DNA of 64,000 bases from positions 59,508,820-59,572,819 of the forward strand of contig CM054154.1 in the NCBI GenBank assembly GCA_028751875.1, in the 5' to 3' direction. The position numbers and the translations under genes were made by a program. The notes beneath the pieces were generated by a model. It ran no database searches. It was not told the origin of the DNA and was given only the letters and a program-made list of their open reading frames with translations. The first letter of the stretch is position 1. The number at the start of each line of letters is the position of its first letter. Source of the DNA: Rapana venosa (lineage: Eukaryota > Mollusca > Gastropoda > Neogastropoda > Muricidae). Shown one piece after another: positions 26,195 to 38,050 of this stretch.

Positions 26195-28659
26195 AGTAGT
26201 AGGACTATTCATTTTTTCAAACCAGAGAATTTGTTTGTTTCTTATTTTAAATGAAAGATAATAGCAAGATCAAGAACATGCAAAATTTCAAATCATTATC
26301 TTTAACAGTTCTTTTTTTTAATATATCACTTTAAACATTTAAGACCCTATGAAAATCCATTTCGTTATATAAAGCATTATTGGACTGCCCCCTCATGCCA
26401 TATGAATCTGACATTGCTGAAACAGTTTACATTGTTTTATGTTAACTTTGAAGAAACAAAATTAAAAAATAGGAAAATAAGTCAAAAAAAAGAAAGGGAA
26501 AATTTTACATCAAAATCAGAGGACAATTCTTTAAAAAATAGCTTGCGATTTGAGCTGAAAGAGGTATTTTAGTTTTTACCCTCCTGTCAAAACCACAAAA
26601 ATTGCCTAAAGTGTCTAAGATCTATATTACACCTTACTTATACTCAATGCTGTGTATTTTTTTTCTAAGGCTAAAAGTCATGCAGAGACAAACTGCAATC
26701 ATCCAAAACACCCTTATGACACAATTTGTGAAAGTATATAACCATCCAAACAATTAAAAACAAGTCCTGTCCGTAGGCATGTCCCTCATATCTCAGCTTC
26801 TACTTGACTGACAAAATAGTTCAGCTATCAAAATGTTTTTCTTCAAACAAAGAGTCTTATTAAAGGGCATCCCAAATGATTCTGTTTATTGCTTTTCCCC
26901 CCCTGCCCCACCCCCATCCCCTTCTACCCCCCACACCTCCAAGGTAATCGTCACATCTCACTTCTGAAATTAACAGACAGAAATGGTACACCTATCAAAA
27001 TTTTGTCTCAACAATCAAAAGTTTATAAAGGGGCATTCAAGGATTCGTTTACGTTCCCTCCCCCAACACACCCCCCCCCTCCCTCAACATCTCTTCAGTA
27101 CAAGGATCACGGGTGTAGTCATGTAACATCTGTGTTTTTTTCTTCTTTTTCTTTTTTTTTTTTTTTATTTTCTGGGACTCCCAGTTATCTCTGCTGGTTC
27201 CAGGAAGGTCCAGCATTTCCTCTAACTCCCCGGGGACGGGGGCTTACAAAAATGACACAAACTTTTCACTTTTTTTTGACATTTTTTCTTCCATATCACA
27301 AATTTTCAGTTTTTACCCAAAACAAATCTGCAATCAGGACGAATCTTTTGTCCCCAGGATTTTAACCTCTCATAACTCACCGGGTAATCCATTGCCTCCA
27401 AACCTCTGCCAAAATAAATTATGTTCACTGCTAATATACTTTGCAAACGTTGGATGAAAAGATTTTTTTGGGGTTGATTTGTTAACATTTTTTTTGTAAA
27501 ATTTTCATGCACACTTTCACATTTAGGTGAGTTCCCTTTCATCGTTGTTTTTTCAGTGTGTGCATATGCATAATTATGCATGCATACAATAATTGGGGAG
27601 GGTTTTTTTAGATTTTGGGTTTGGGTATGTGGGGTTTATACATAAAAATTTTTTTGACCATTTTACAAATTTATACAGACGGATAAATCAAATAATCAAG
27701 AAACGGTTCGCTTTGTTTACCACTTTAAAAATTAAAAAATCAATTTGTTGGAAACACCCGAATTTACCCAAACTTAGCAATAAATGATCTTAATTCTTGT
27801 TTTGCCTTGTGATATTCAAACCTTCTTGCGTTGATTCAAATCGCATTTATTTTTTAAAAAACCCCATTTCAAGAAAATTTTGAAAACATTTTAAGATTAA
27901 GCATGTCATCATCTTTTAAACCCTTTAAAAGGGGCATAAGTGTGAATTTTTTTTGGGGTCCTTCACACACTGGTTTTTTTCCAAAGTGGGCGAAGACTCC
28001 CAAAAAGGGGTGAAAAAACAGGGAGGGGATGAAATTTAATTTTGCATTCCTTATCCTTACAAAAAGGGTATAGTTTACAAGAACAAAAACATGGGGAAAG
28101 GCACGAAAAATAATCAGCAAAATAAACTTTAACTAAACTGCAATCAATACCAAATTTAGCGTGGGAAAACCCTTCAAAGTTATACAGGTTTTTTACTCAA
28201 AGGGGAATTTAAAACTTATTCTAAAATAAACTAAATGCATTGATAACCCAAAATTTTGCAAAAAGGTAAATGCCTGGTGGGGAGAATATCACTAATACCT
28301 ATACCTTTTTTACTGCCCAAGGTTTAAAACCTTTCACCCCATTTTTTTTGAAAAAATCCCTCACCAGCAAAATTCATAACTAAAACTGGGATTTTGAAAT
28401 TAGAAAAACCTTATACATCCATGGGGATTTTTAAGACATTAACGTTAATGACTTGTTTTTTTTTTGGGTTTTTGGTTTTTTTAAATTCCTTTGATGCCAA
28501 GTTTTTTTTCAAAAATTTTTTTTTGAAAACACATCCACCTCTCCCATTTTGGGGTTTTTTTTTTGGGTTTTTTGTTTGTTTTTTTCCCCCTCTAATACAC
28601 TAAAATGAAAGTGAAAAATAAGTCAACAAAAACATAAAATACATATATGCATACAGTTG
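26195..28659. other. Gene-free stretch of better-looking sequence
   Basis: The sequence from 26.2 to 27.2 kb looks more natural (fewer homopolymer blocks). The only frame with varied residues is on the minus strand at 27,581-27,306 (91 codons, ending YPVSYERLKSWGQKI then RPDCRFVLGKN). I cannot assign it to a family and no convincing splice context is visible. It is recorded as an unrecognised open frame, not as a gene. Confidence 0.4.
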
Positions 28660-28795
28660 TGTTTGGTTGGTGTGGGGTTTGTGTTGTTGTGTGGGGTGTG
28701 TGTGCGGCGGGCGCTGTGTCCGCACTATTTTTATATAAATATATAATATTAATATATATATAAATTGGGGTTGTGTGTGTGTGTGTGTGATCAAA
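28660..28795 (+). repeat. GT-rich and TATA-rich simple repeats
   Basis: TGTGTTGTTGTGTGGGG-type repeats, then AT-only TATATAAATATATAATATTAA units, then a perfect (GT)n run at about 28,771-28,789. Confidence 0.8.
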
Positions 28796-30559
28796 AAAAT
28801 ATAAAATTGGGACTTCGTGCACAATAAAACATTCCAAAAATTTTCCTTTTTTCTCTGTTTTGTGTGTGTTCTTGTTTTGGTTTTTTTCTAATTACTGTAT
28901 TTTTGGGAAAAAAACACAACTTCTGAAAAAAGAGGAAAAAAATGCAGAACGTTTTAAAATGCAAAAAGCAACTGGAGAACAAAAAACAAGTTTCATTTAA
29001 ATTTTTTAAATTTCATTACACTTTTCAGCTTTTTATTCAGAAAAAAAAGTTTTGATCCTGAACTTGAATAAAGCATTCATATGCTTTCTAATCGCAATAT
29101 AAACTATTTTCGTTTTAAAAATGCATTCTTAATGCCCACAGAAACAACAACATAAATAAGAATCAAAATTTCTGATAAAAAATTAAAATCGAGGCAAGAT
29201 TTTCGTTCTTGTTTTTTGTATTCACGATGTTTCGTAAAAAATTCACATGATACAACAAAGTACGAGCTAAAAAAAAAACACTACTACAACAATTTTAAAA
29301 AATTACCACCCTATTACTTGTTAAAGGGATAATTTTCACGAGATTTTCATAATTTATGAAGAAAACCCCTCTCCCATTCTTCTTCCATGTTTCCCCCCGG
29401 GGTTAAACTTGTGATAAACAACAAAGTTTTTAATTCTAAAATCATCGGATTTTATAGAAATTAGTACAAAGTAAAAACACAGCATTTACCTCTTCAAATG
29501 TAGTGTATTGTGCTTACACATCGAAAATCTCTGTCGACGTTCACAAATTGAAGCGTTGTCGGTTTACCTCGGGGCTGCCATTTTTTTTAAAAGAGAAAGG
29601 GGGTACTGTATGGAAGGGATGTCAACCAGGGAAAAAAAATGATGAAATTGTTCTTTCTAAGGCTTGGGGTTTTTTATCTATGATCAATACAGATATTAAA
29701 AACCCCAAATTTAGGTAAAATTTTTTAAAACGCAAATACTATATCTTTGAAAAACTTCCCCAAAAAATCGTTTCCTTTCCAAATTGTATCCTATGAATAC
29801 TTTTGTTGTTGAAACTCGGGGACCCCTGATCGTGAAGAAACGAAGCACAAAATTCACGAATCGCTTTTTAGCCAGTGGGGCCCGGGCTCGCGGTTTTCAG
29901 TTTATTCCCGAATTAACGCATCGCTCGCTTTATCCTCATCATTCTTGCAAAATGAATTTTTAAGACTTGATTATGCTTTGAACTTTTATTGGTATTTTTT
30001 AAAAAAGGTTTTCTTACGATTTTATCCACTCCCCTTTTCCCCCGTAGCAGCTCCTAGTCCACCTATGTGATGAGTCGTTTTGGTGTAGTAGTGTGGGCTC
30101 TTTATTATTTTCCGCATCCACCCTTTTTTTTGGCAATGGCCTACTCACCAAAAAAGGGGGAAAGGGTTTTTTTTTTCTGCGAAAATTTTGCAAATGGTTT
30201 TGGGGTTTAGGCCTCATCAAAAACTCTCGGGGAAAAGGAGTTCATTTGAGTTAGACTCCGGGGGGAAAAGTCCCTCATACAACGTTTGGTTTACGAATCT
30301 GCACCATCCATGAACCACTAAATGTTAACTGCATCATCCAAACCCCCCCCCCATTTTTATTTTTAACATTTGTGTGTGGGTGTTAATAGCGTGGGCCTAT
30401 ACTACTAAAAAAGTTATACAAAGATTTTCCCTAAATTGGGAAAGCAGCTACCTTAAATTGTTGGGAAAAAAAATCTAACCCAAAACTCACCACTGGAACC
30501 CCGGAGCTCTACAAGCAAGGTGATTTTTTCTTTTTATATCTTCCTCAGTTTAACTCAGA
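28796..30559. other. Gene-free stretch
   Basis: Nothing recognised. The part around 29.5 kb and 29.82-29.93 kb has more CpG than its surroundings (for example CGTGAAGAAACGAAG and GGGCTCGCGG), without a coding frame. Confidence 0.4.
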
Positions 30560-30850
30560 GGTCCCCCAAAAGGGTGAGATTTTTCCTTTTGGCCTGTTTC
30601 CCCCCTTTTAACGTTACCCATTCGACTTTGGGGGATATCATTTATTTCTTTTATTACGGGGATAATGGAAAAACACACATGTTTTGTTTATCGTTTTTAA
30701 AATTTTTGTCTATGTTCCCCACCGGCACAAAAATGGCCACTCTTTCGAAAAGCGGAACAGGATTTAAATAGTGCAAGTTCTCCCCCGTTCGAACACGGGT
30801 CTGGGTTATAGTCTCATCCGAAGGATCATCATCATCACACAATTTTTGTC
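30560..30850 (-). repeat. SINE-like repeat, minus strand
   Basis: The minus strand reads CCTTCGGATGAGACTATAAC, then CCGTGTTCGAACGGGGGAG at about 30,825-30,780. The phrase CGGATGAGACTATAAACC followed by a CCCGTGT block belongs to a short repeat I associate with mollusc genomes, and GTTCGAAC resembles a polymerase III B box. The block AAAAGCGGAACAGGATTTAA (30,754-30,773, plus) has a near match at about 51,324 (AAAAGCGGAACAGATTTAAC). Family assignment is from memory of the motif. Confidence 0.35.
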
Positions 30851-31584
30851 TCATTTTAAACTTTTTAAAAACGACTCTGAAACATTATTTACAGACTGAA
30901 CACCCGGCTTTTTTTAAAATTTTTTTTACGTCTAAATTTTGTAATTTTTTAAGTAGATAACCACGGGACAAAAATTCTTGTCCATAAAAAATTTTTTGAG
31001 TGTAAAAAAAGTTGACCAAAATGTATCTTCTGGTATCTTGGCCCCACCCGAAACTATTATTTTTTAAAAATTTAAGCGGCTACCACCTAAATTGTGTGCG
31101 CGACGGGGGGGGTTGCAGTTGGTGGCCGCCGCTTGCGTGAAAGTGCGGTTTGTTTATGTATAGGAGTGGGGGCATGGGGGTTTGCTTGCGCACACACATA
31201 TGTGGCCTATAGTTTTGGGACGTTTGTTGGTGTTTGGTGTGTGCGCGCGTGCGTGTCGCCGATTTTAAAAACACCCATGAACAAACCCAAAAAACTAGAA
31301 AAAAACAACATAACTTTAATGATGTTTAACTACGGGGGTAAACATCAAGAACATTTTTCCAAAATAAACGATCAAAAAAAAAATAAACAGAACTCCACAA
31401 TTAACAATGGAACATAAATCAGAAGATTTGACTATGGTAGTTTTTCACAAAATAATGTAAGAAAAGGGAATTGGGGGAGGATACAGAACAAGCATAAATG
31501 ACTGACTTTAACCCTCTTGTCCCCGATCCGCCCACCACAGTAAGAGGCGCCGCTAATTTCCCAAAACACTGCACCGACGTTGGC
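30851..31584. other. Gene-free stretch with GT/CG-rich patch
   Basis: A GT-, CG- and GGG-rich patch at 31,095-31,260 (GTGTGCGCGCGTGCGTGTCG) is simple-sequence-like. Nothing else is recognised. Confidence 0.5.
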
Positions 31585-32240
31585 TTCCACGGGGGATACT
31601 TTCCCTCAACACAACTCGGTTTTCACACTATAATTCCAAATTGGGGGCGAGCAGAGGTGTCAAAGGGGGGCCATGAAAATTTTGACCACTAGCATCGTGT
31701 AGTGGGGGGGGAAGGAAAAATAAAAGCCACGACCGAACGCTTTTAAAAGGGAAAATGGCAAAAAATGGGGTTTTCTTTATACAACAATCCGATTGCAGAC
31801 AAAATTTAATGTTTTTGTTTGAAATAAAACTTTTAACGAAATTGTTTGGGGGGTCCGATATAAACGATTTAGAAAGGAGGGAAGGGAAAAGCGCAAATTA
31901 AAGGGGGGGAAATACCAGAAAATAATGTCTACAAGGGGACATTCCTGACCTGACTACCCAAGGACTGTGGAAAATTTTACCTCCCGCCGCTCCGCGGCTA
32001 ACGCCTGAAAGTTGGGTGCCTTTTGACTGGTTTTTCTCATTTTTACCACACTTTTGCTTTGAAACCCGCAAGGGGCAGAAATAAACAGATATCGATAACG
32101 AAAAACAAAAAAAATAAAATTTCTCCCTGCCAAGGTTCGACAGGTGAAGCAAGGGGTAACCCCCCACACCCACATCCATAACTTTTTTTTTTTGTGATGT
32201 TGACCCTTGCCACCACACAAACAACTTTAGAGACTCCCAA
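31585..32240 (-). repeat. Interspersed repeat R1, minus-strand copy
   Basis: Reverse-complement counterpart of 6,980-7,730. On the minus strand: CTCTAAAGTTG, GGTGGCAAGGGTCAACATCA, TTATGGATGTGGGTGTGGGG, GGTTACCCC, CACCTGTCGAACCTTGGCAG, CTTTCAGGCGTTAGCCGCGG and TAGTGGTCAAAATTTTCATG. It is the less homopolymer-damaged of the two copies. Confidence 0.7.
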
Positions 32241-32699
32241 CATTAAAATTTTGTGGGTTTTACAAATTCTGGTTGTTTCAAATTTTGTCACACCCTGTGC
32301 TGTACAAGGTACATGTGAACTTACAATAAAACTTCTGTAATTAACAAACAGTGTAGCACACGCAGATATGAACGCAGTAAAAAGGGTCAAAATTTTGAAT
32401 AGACTTGTTTTAAAAAAAAAAATTTTTAAAACAAAACTTTTTCCCTCGAACATACCAAAAAAAAACAGGTGCTAGGGAAAAGTTTTGACACATCCTAAGT
32501 ACATTGCACATAACAATTGGTAAACACATCGCTGGATCATTCCTTAATCGACATAAAGCTTAACTATTGTAAAACCCATGCAGGATTTGCTTTTTTTATC
32601 ATCTAACCATATTTTACCGTGATTGGGGACAAATAAGTGCAATGACAAACAACTGTGACCCGACACATAAACTTGCACCTAAATGCAATACAAAAAACA
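32241..32699. other. Gene-free stretch
   Basis: No gene or repeat recognised between R1 and the degraded copy of the duplicated unit. Confidence 0.45.
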
Positions 32700-34800
32700 G
32701 CCCAGCTTGGACAAAAATTTTTGCTTAAACTGTACCACACACACAATTGCCTTTAGGAATAAAGTAAGCGATGGAGTAGAAAAAACCCGAAAGAATTCAA
32801 AATCTACAGGGAGTTTAGCTCTGTAAATCCAACAAAAAGGGTTAATACAGAAGATAATCATAGGAAAAAACCAAAAGGGCAGTAGGGCATTCAGAAATTC
32901 TGCAGAGAAAATAATCATTTTTTAAAGGGTGATTTAAAATGTTTCAGGGATTTTAAAAGAATGGATCTTTATGTAATAAAAAAAATTTTTTTTTAAATTC
33001 TAAGCAACCAGTTAGCAAAGCAACATAATTTTTTTCCACACATCACAATAGTTTTTCAAACTTGGCAAAGGCATTTAACGGGAAACTTGAACCAAGCTTG
33101 AATTTTTCGGAAACAGACATAATGGCTTTTGGGGTAAAGGTCAATGTATTGTACACCGTCATATTTTGGCAATTTTTTAGAGAATTACAATTTGAATTTT
33201 CAGTCTTTTAAATTTCCTATCATAGGATTTGCTTTAAAATTCAAAACCCCAGCAGTCAGGGGATTTTAAAAAAAATTTCCTTTAACAAGCTGCTGCAGTT
33301 TTTATTTACCCAATTTATTGGAAAAAGACCCACATGAGAAGGCACCAGCAAAAGTAACGCCCTGCCATTCTGGGGTATGATAGCAATATGTTTGATTTAT
33401 AACATTTCTAGACGAGTAATTTGATTAAAAAACCCTTTACCATTTGCATACTTACAAGAAACTCCTTATATTCAAAAACATACAGTTTTTGGGGAAAAAT
33501 AAGGTACCCCAAGTAACATACAGCGTACAGTTCATTGTTTCCCACAGCAATCATATTTGGCCAAAATATTCAATGATGCATCTTTGTTCGCACCCCCAAG
33601 ATGTTTTCCCCACCTAATTTTCGTGCTGTTTCCCCTCTTTGTCACAAATACAAACTTTCAGTGACACATCTGTTATCTACAACTACCCCTCTAACATGCC
33701 AATATACCTATGTGATTTTTTAAAAAAAAGGGTCCTCCCGAATTTCCTCCACGCATCCACCGTCATGAATCCAAATCAACTTTCACACTTTCCAAAAAAA
33801 TACTCCAGCGTCTCATTTCAGTGGGAATATTCAAACTTTGAAAACGATTTTACTAATGCCAAACATTATTTAAAAATAATCTCACCCCCTACTTTTTTAC
33901 AAAGACCTATGTTCCTTCCCCAAATAGCCTTTTACAGGGCTGTCACAATCCAGGTCACAGCCCAGTTCCGTCCATTTGTGCGGGCATGTTTTCTCGGGTG
34001 AAAATACGTTTTAATTTTGAAAAATTTTTTTTTCTTCATAGTTTACTGATCATGACCCGAAAATCTCAAACATAACCAAAAAGATGAAGCCTTGGGAAAC
34101 GCTTGATCCCCATCATATCAAAACGACAGGGAAGCCCTAATTTTTTATAGGTTTGTTTCTGTCCATAATGGGTCTATCTAAAACCTTTTACACACTTTTT
34201 TCCCGCAAATTGAGTTTCACTGCTACAAGAAAAAAAAATGTGGGGGACAAAAAAAACAAAGTAACTAGGGCTTGGCATTTGGGAGAGTTTTGCCGGGGCC
34301 CTCGGCACGTGAAGTCTTCACTGGGAAGGGACTTGTGCGCTGCGCCAGCTCTCTATGAACCAACGGAATTTTTCCCCACATCACTTTTTCCCAACTCACA
34401 CCTTCTCCTTTTTTTCTCCTTCTTCTACATCACTCAACATCGATTCAAATTTCTTCTCTTTCAAACTGTTTCCCCTTTACCAAAAATAGCTTCACTTTCC
34501 CACATAATTCCCCCCAAATCTACCTCAAAATTTGCTGCCATTTTTCTACAAGAAAGTGGGGAAGACAAAGCATCACGGCCAAATTTTTTGTGAACAGAGG
34601 GTGGTATACTGAATTTTTGCCCATTCCTTCCTTATTTTTGCGACCTCAGGGAAAATTTATTCAATGTGCGGTTCAGGAAGTTTAGTCATAGGGAAAATTC
34701 CCCCCCATTAAAATGAAACGCCCCGGGGGGCTGGGGGCGGATATAAAAGATGTGGGCAGCCCGGGGAGCGCGGGAAAAAAAGGGGATAGGGGGAAGGAAT
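32700..34800 (+). repeat. Degraded copy (copy 0) of 35,090-37,060
   Basis: Collinear with the start of the clean duplicated block. Matches in order: CAGCTTG then GGAATAAAGTAAG (32,700-32,770 with 35,091-35,140); AAGAATTCAAAATCTAC and TTTAGCTCTGTA (with about 35,165); CTTACAAGAAACTC (with about 35,538); AACATACAGCGTACAGTTCA (with about 35,605); TTTGTCACAAATACA (with 35,745); GTCCATAATGG (with 36,346); GGGAGAGTTTTGCCGG (with 36,478); and CCCATTCC through GGATATAAAAGATG (with 36,857-36,990). About 270 extra bases lie between the second and third anchors. Differences are mostly homopolymer gains. It ends where the match to about 37,030 stops. Confidence 0.85.
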
Positions 34801-35089
34801 TTAACCACACAAACAGATTAATCAATACATAAACGATATTTTTAAAAATTTCTGAGGGAAAAGAAACAAATAACCCGAACCATTAGTATTGCAAAGAGCC
34901 TACAGAAAGATAGAAACCCACTAAATAAGGTATTTTTTCTCAAAGTAAAAGCTAGTGTAACAAAAGCGTACCCCGTTCGTTTTCCAATTTTGATCTGTCA
35001 TGTATATTTTTAATTTGGGCTGAAAATGAATGTCAAGTCAATTCACTGACGGCAAGGAATATGAACATTTTTCGATAGAGTGTATCATA
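34801..35089. other. Spacer between copy 0 and copy 1
   Basis: AT-rich, nothing recognised. It does not match the 300 bases left of copy 2. Confidence 0.6.
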
Positions 35090-36956
35090 TTCAGCTTGAT
35101 AAATTGTCATGCACACGCACAATGTCATAGGAGTAAAGAAAGTCAGAGGAGGTAGAAAACCTTTCAAAGAATTCAAAATCAACAGCTGTTTAGCTCCTGT
35201 AGAATCCAACAACAAGAGGGTTATGTATTTCCCTTCCCAAGAAAATTGTGTGTGGTTGATGCTGCTCTTATTACAAATGTTTAAGCTGCTAGTTCTCGAT
35301 AGTCACCTAAGGGTAAGAATTCTGGGCTGTATGATGTATTTCCTTATTTGATGCATGACTAGGCACACACGCCAATGCAATTTTACACTGCCGCTTCACA
35401 TCTACCACTTTTCAAATCTCTTTTTTTAATAAATACTTTGTGTGCACACTGAAAAACACTTCTTAGTCATGATGATATTTAGATAGTACAAGTGCAAATG
35501 AAAGGTGGATTTGCCCTTATACAACATTCGCCATATCTTACAGAGAAACTCTCTCGTAGTATTTCGAAAATTCATACACAGATTTAAAGAGACAATAACT
35601 ACTGAAGTACACATAATGCTGTACAGTTACATTGTTCCCCAAGAGCATGTCATATTTGCCAAACGTATTCATATGGATGTCATACTTTGTTTCTGCACCC
35701 CAAGATGTGTGTCCTACCTACATGTGTCGTGCTGCTGTCCCCTCTTTGTCACAAATACAGGTAACATTTGCAGTGACATCCTGCTGTTAGTCTGCAACTA
35801 ACCCTACACATGCACAATATACGTATTTAATTAAAAAAAAAAAAGTGTTGGCCCTGCTGAATGCTGTCATCCATGCATCCCACCCGTCATGGTAATCCAA
35901 TTGAACATTCACCCTGTCACAAATTACTGTCACCAAGTTCTACATTTTTTCTGATGGAAAGTATTCAAACATATTGGAAAACGCCGACGTTTGGAACCTA
36001 ATGCACATATATAATCTACATTATTTTACAAATATATCTGCTCATGCCTACTCTTTTCTAAAAACACACTAGTGTGTCCTTCACCAATAGCCAGTTAGTA
36101 CATGCCTGTCCACATTGCAGGTGTCTCACAGTCCAGTGTCGCGTCACAGGTGTGCTGGTTGCCTTCTCCAGGTCGAAAATACTGGTTAATTTTGAGAAAT
36201 CTGGTTTTCGTCATAATATTACTGTTCCTTGACTCAGAAAATCCTTAAATCAGGTAGACACACCAGTAAGCCTTGGCAAACACTTGAATACCCATCAATG
36301 AATCAAATACGACAGGAATTCCTAATTTCCTCAGGTATTGTGTTCTGTCCATAATGTATCTATGACTAAACCTTTCAATGGCGATCTTTGCCTGGCATAA
36401 TTGTTAGTTTCATCTGCTACAATTTGAAAAAATGTTGGGCACAAACAAACAAAGTAATCTAAGGACTAGGGCATTCAGTGGAGAGTTTTCGCCGGCCCAG
36501 TCAACAGCGTGAAATCTTGCACGTGCAAGGCACTGTGCGCCCGCGCCTTGTCGCTGCTATGAAGCCCACGGAATGTTATTTCTCAGCATCACTTCCGACT
36601 CACTACCTTCTCCTATTTCATCTCCTTCTTCTAAATCTCCTTCATAAATCAGATTCAACATCCTACATTACTCCTTTCCAATGTTTCACACTTGAACAAA
36701 ATACCTTCAATTTCCACTTCAGTAATTCCTCCTTAAATCGTAATCCTCAATCTTGCTGCCATTTTTAGCTACAAGAAAGCGTGGGAAAAACAACAGCCAG
36801 TCACTGGCCAATTTCTTGAGAACGGGCGCGAGGCTGTGTAGTACTGAATTTGTGCCCCATTCCTTTCTTATTTAATCAGACCCTCAGTGAATGTTGATTC
36901 ATAGTTGCCGTGTCACTCAGTAGAGCTTAGTGCGCGAAATTCCCACTAGGCTGAAA

Positions 36957-36986
36957 TGACGTCATGTGGCTACGAGGTTATAAATA
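36957..36986 (+). promoter_or_regulatory. Candidate core promoter: CRE plus TATA box (copy 1)
   Basis: A full palindromic cAMP-response element TGACGTCA (36,957-36,964) lies 14 bases upstream of TATAAATA (36,979-36,986), followed by CpG-rich GCGGGATGCGGGCGCGAG. The arrangement is typical of a CREB-type polymerase II promoter. No gene is recognised downstream, and chance occurrence of an 8-mer is possible. In copy 0 the TATA element survives as ATATAAAAGA but the CRE is broken. Confidence 0.3.
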
Positions 36987-37594
36987 TATGCGGGATGCGG
37001 GCGCGAGTGCAGCGGATGGGCCTCGGTGGTAAATCTCTATATCTCTCTATATATCTCCTATATATATCTATAAAGGGTGGACATCCCCCCCAAAATCTGC
37101 CATTTCATTTCAGGAAACATTTATCGATTTTTCTTGACACTTATCAGAATACAATCAAGTGAAAGTTTCCAAGTTAATTATGATGTAAAGAAACCACCCC
37201 AGAAATTTGACAGTTTGTCTGTATCAACTATTTTTCACCATTAATCTAAAAACAGGCGCAAATTACTTGGATTACTGCCTGCATTAAAGAGCATCACATT
37301 TGTTTTGTTCTGTTGACAGTGACAAAACTATCAAGATCAGAATATTTTGGTGTTTCTTTGAGAGTTGTCTTTTTTTAAAGTGACTTATCCATCCACATAC
37401 AGATGTATCAGCATATTGAGCCAGAATGACACGACTGGAAAAGTACAGTGGCGGGCGAGCATCTTGATTATCAGATATTTAGATTTAGCAAAAGGTTTTA
37501 AACAGAACCTTGGTGGAATTCTCCTATAATCCATATCTTTGGAAAAGAATAAGCTGACTCCAACCTACTCGATTGGTGCTGTGTTTATTCTGTT

Positions 37595-38050
37595 TGTGTG
37601 TGTGTGTGTGTGTGCGTGTGTGTGTGTGGTGTGTGTGTTGTGTGTGCTGGTGTTTTAGCGAAGATAACAAGACAGGCAGACAGGCAGAGACTTATAATTT
37701 TGGCGGGGTACTCCGGCCTACAAATGCAAAGTATGGTACTCATTGTCTGTGTGTGTGGCGGTGGGGTGGGGGTCATGGCAGGAGGAGGGATAGACAATGA
37801 TTCAAGCATGTTTACTCTACTTTTGACTTTGTATAGACTGACAGTGTAACTGAAATATGAATAAGCTTCTGAGAGGTAAAAAAACAACCAAAACCCAGCA
37901 CACACACGGACACAGTAAAACATTCTCTCCTCTCTCTTCTCCCTCTCTCTCTCTCTCTTCTCTCCTCTCTCTCATCACTCATCATCCTCTCTCGTCTCTC
38001 TCTCCACTCCCTCTCTCTACCTCTCCCTCTCTCTCTCTCTCTCTCTCTCC
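37595..38050 (+). repeat. (TG)n and (CT)n microsatellites in copy 1
   Basis: (TG)n with GCG and GTTG interruptions at 37,595-37,650; pyrimidine tract of CT/TCTC units at 37,921-38,050. Both recur unchanged 16,384 bases to the right. Confidence 0.9.

Noticed and set aside
35090..35110. Helitron 5' end (TC start) at the left edge of the clean block
   Set aside because: The edge does begin with TC, but the base before it is T and not A in copies 1 and 2, no CTRR end with hairpin was found, and no Rep/helicase motif is visible.
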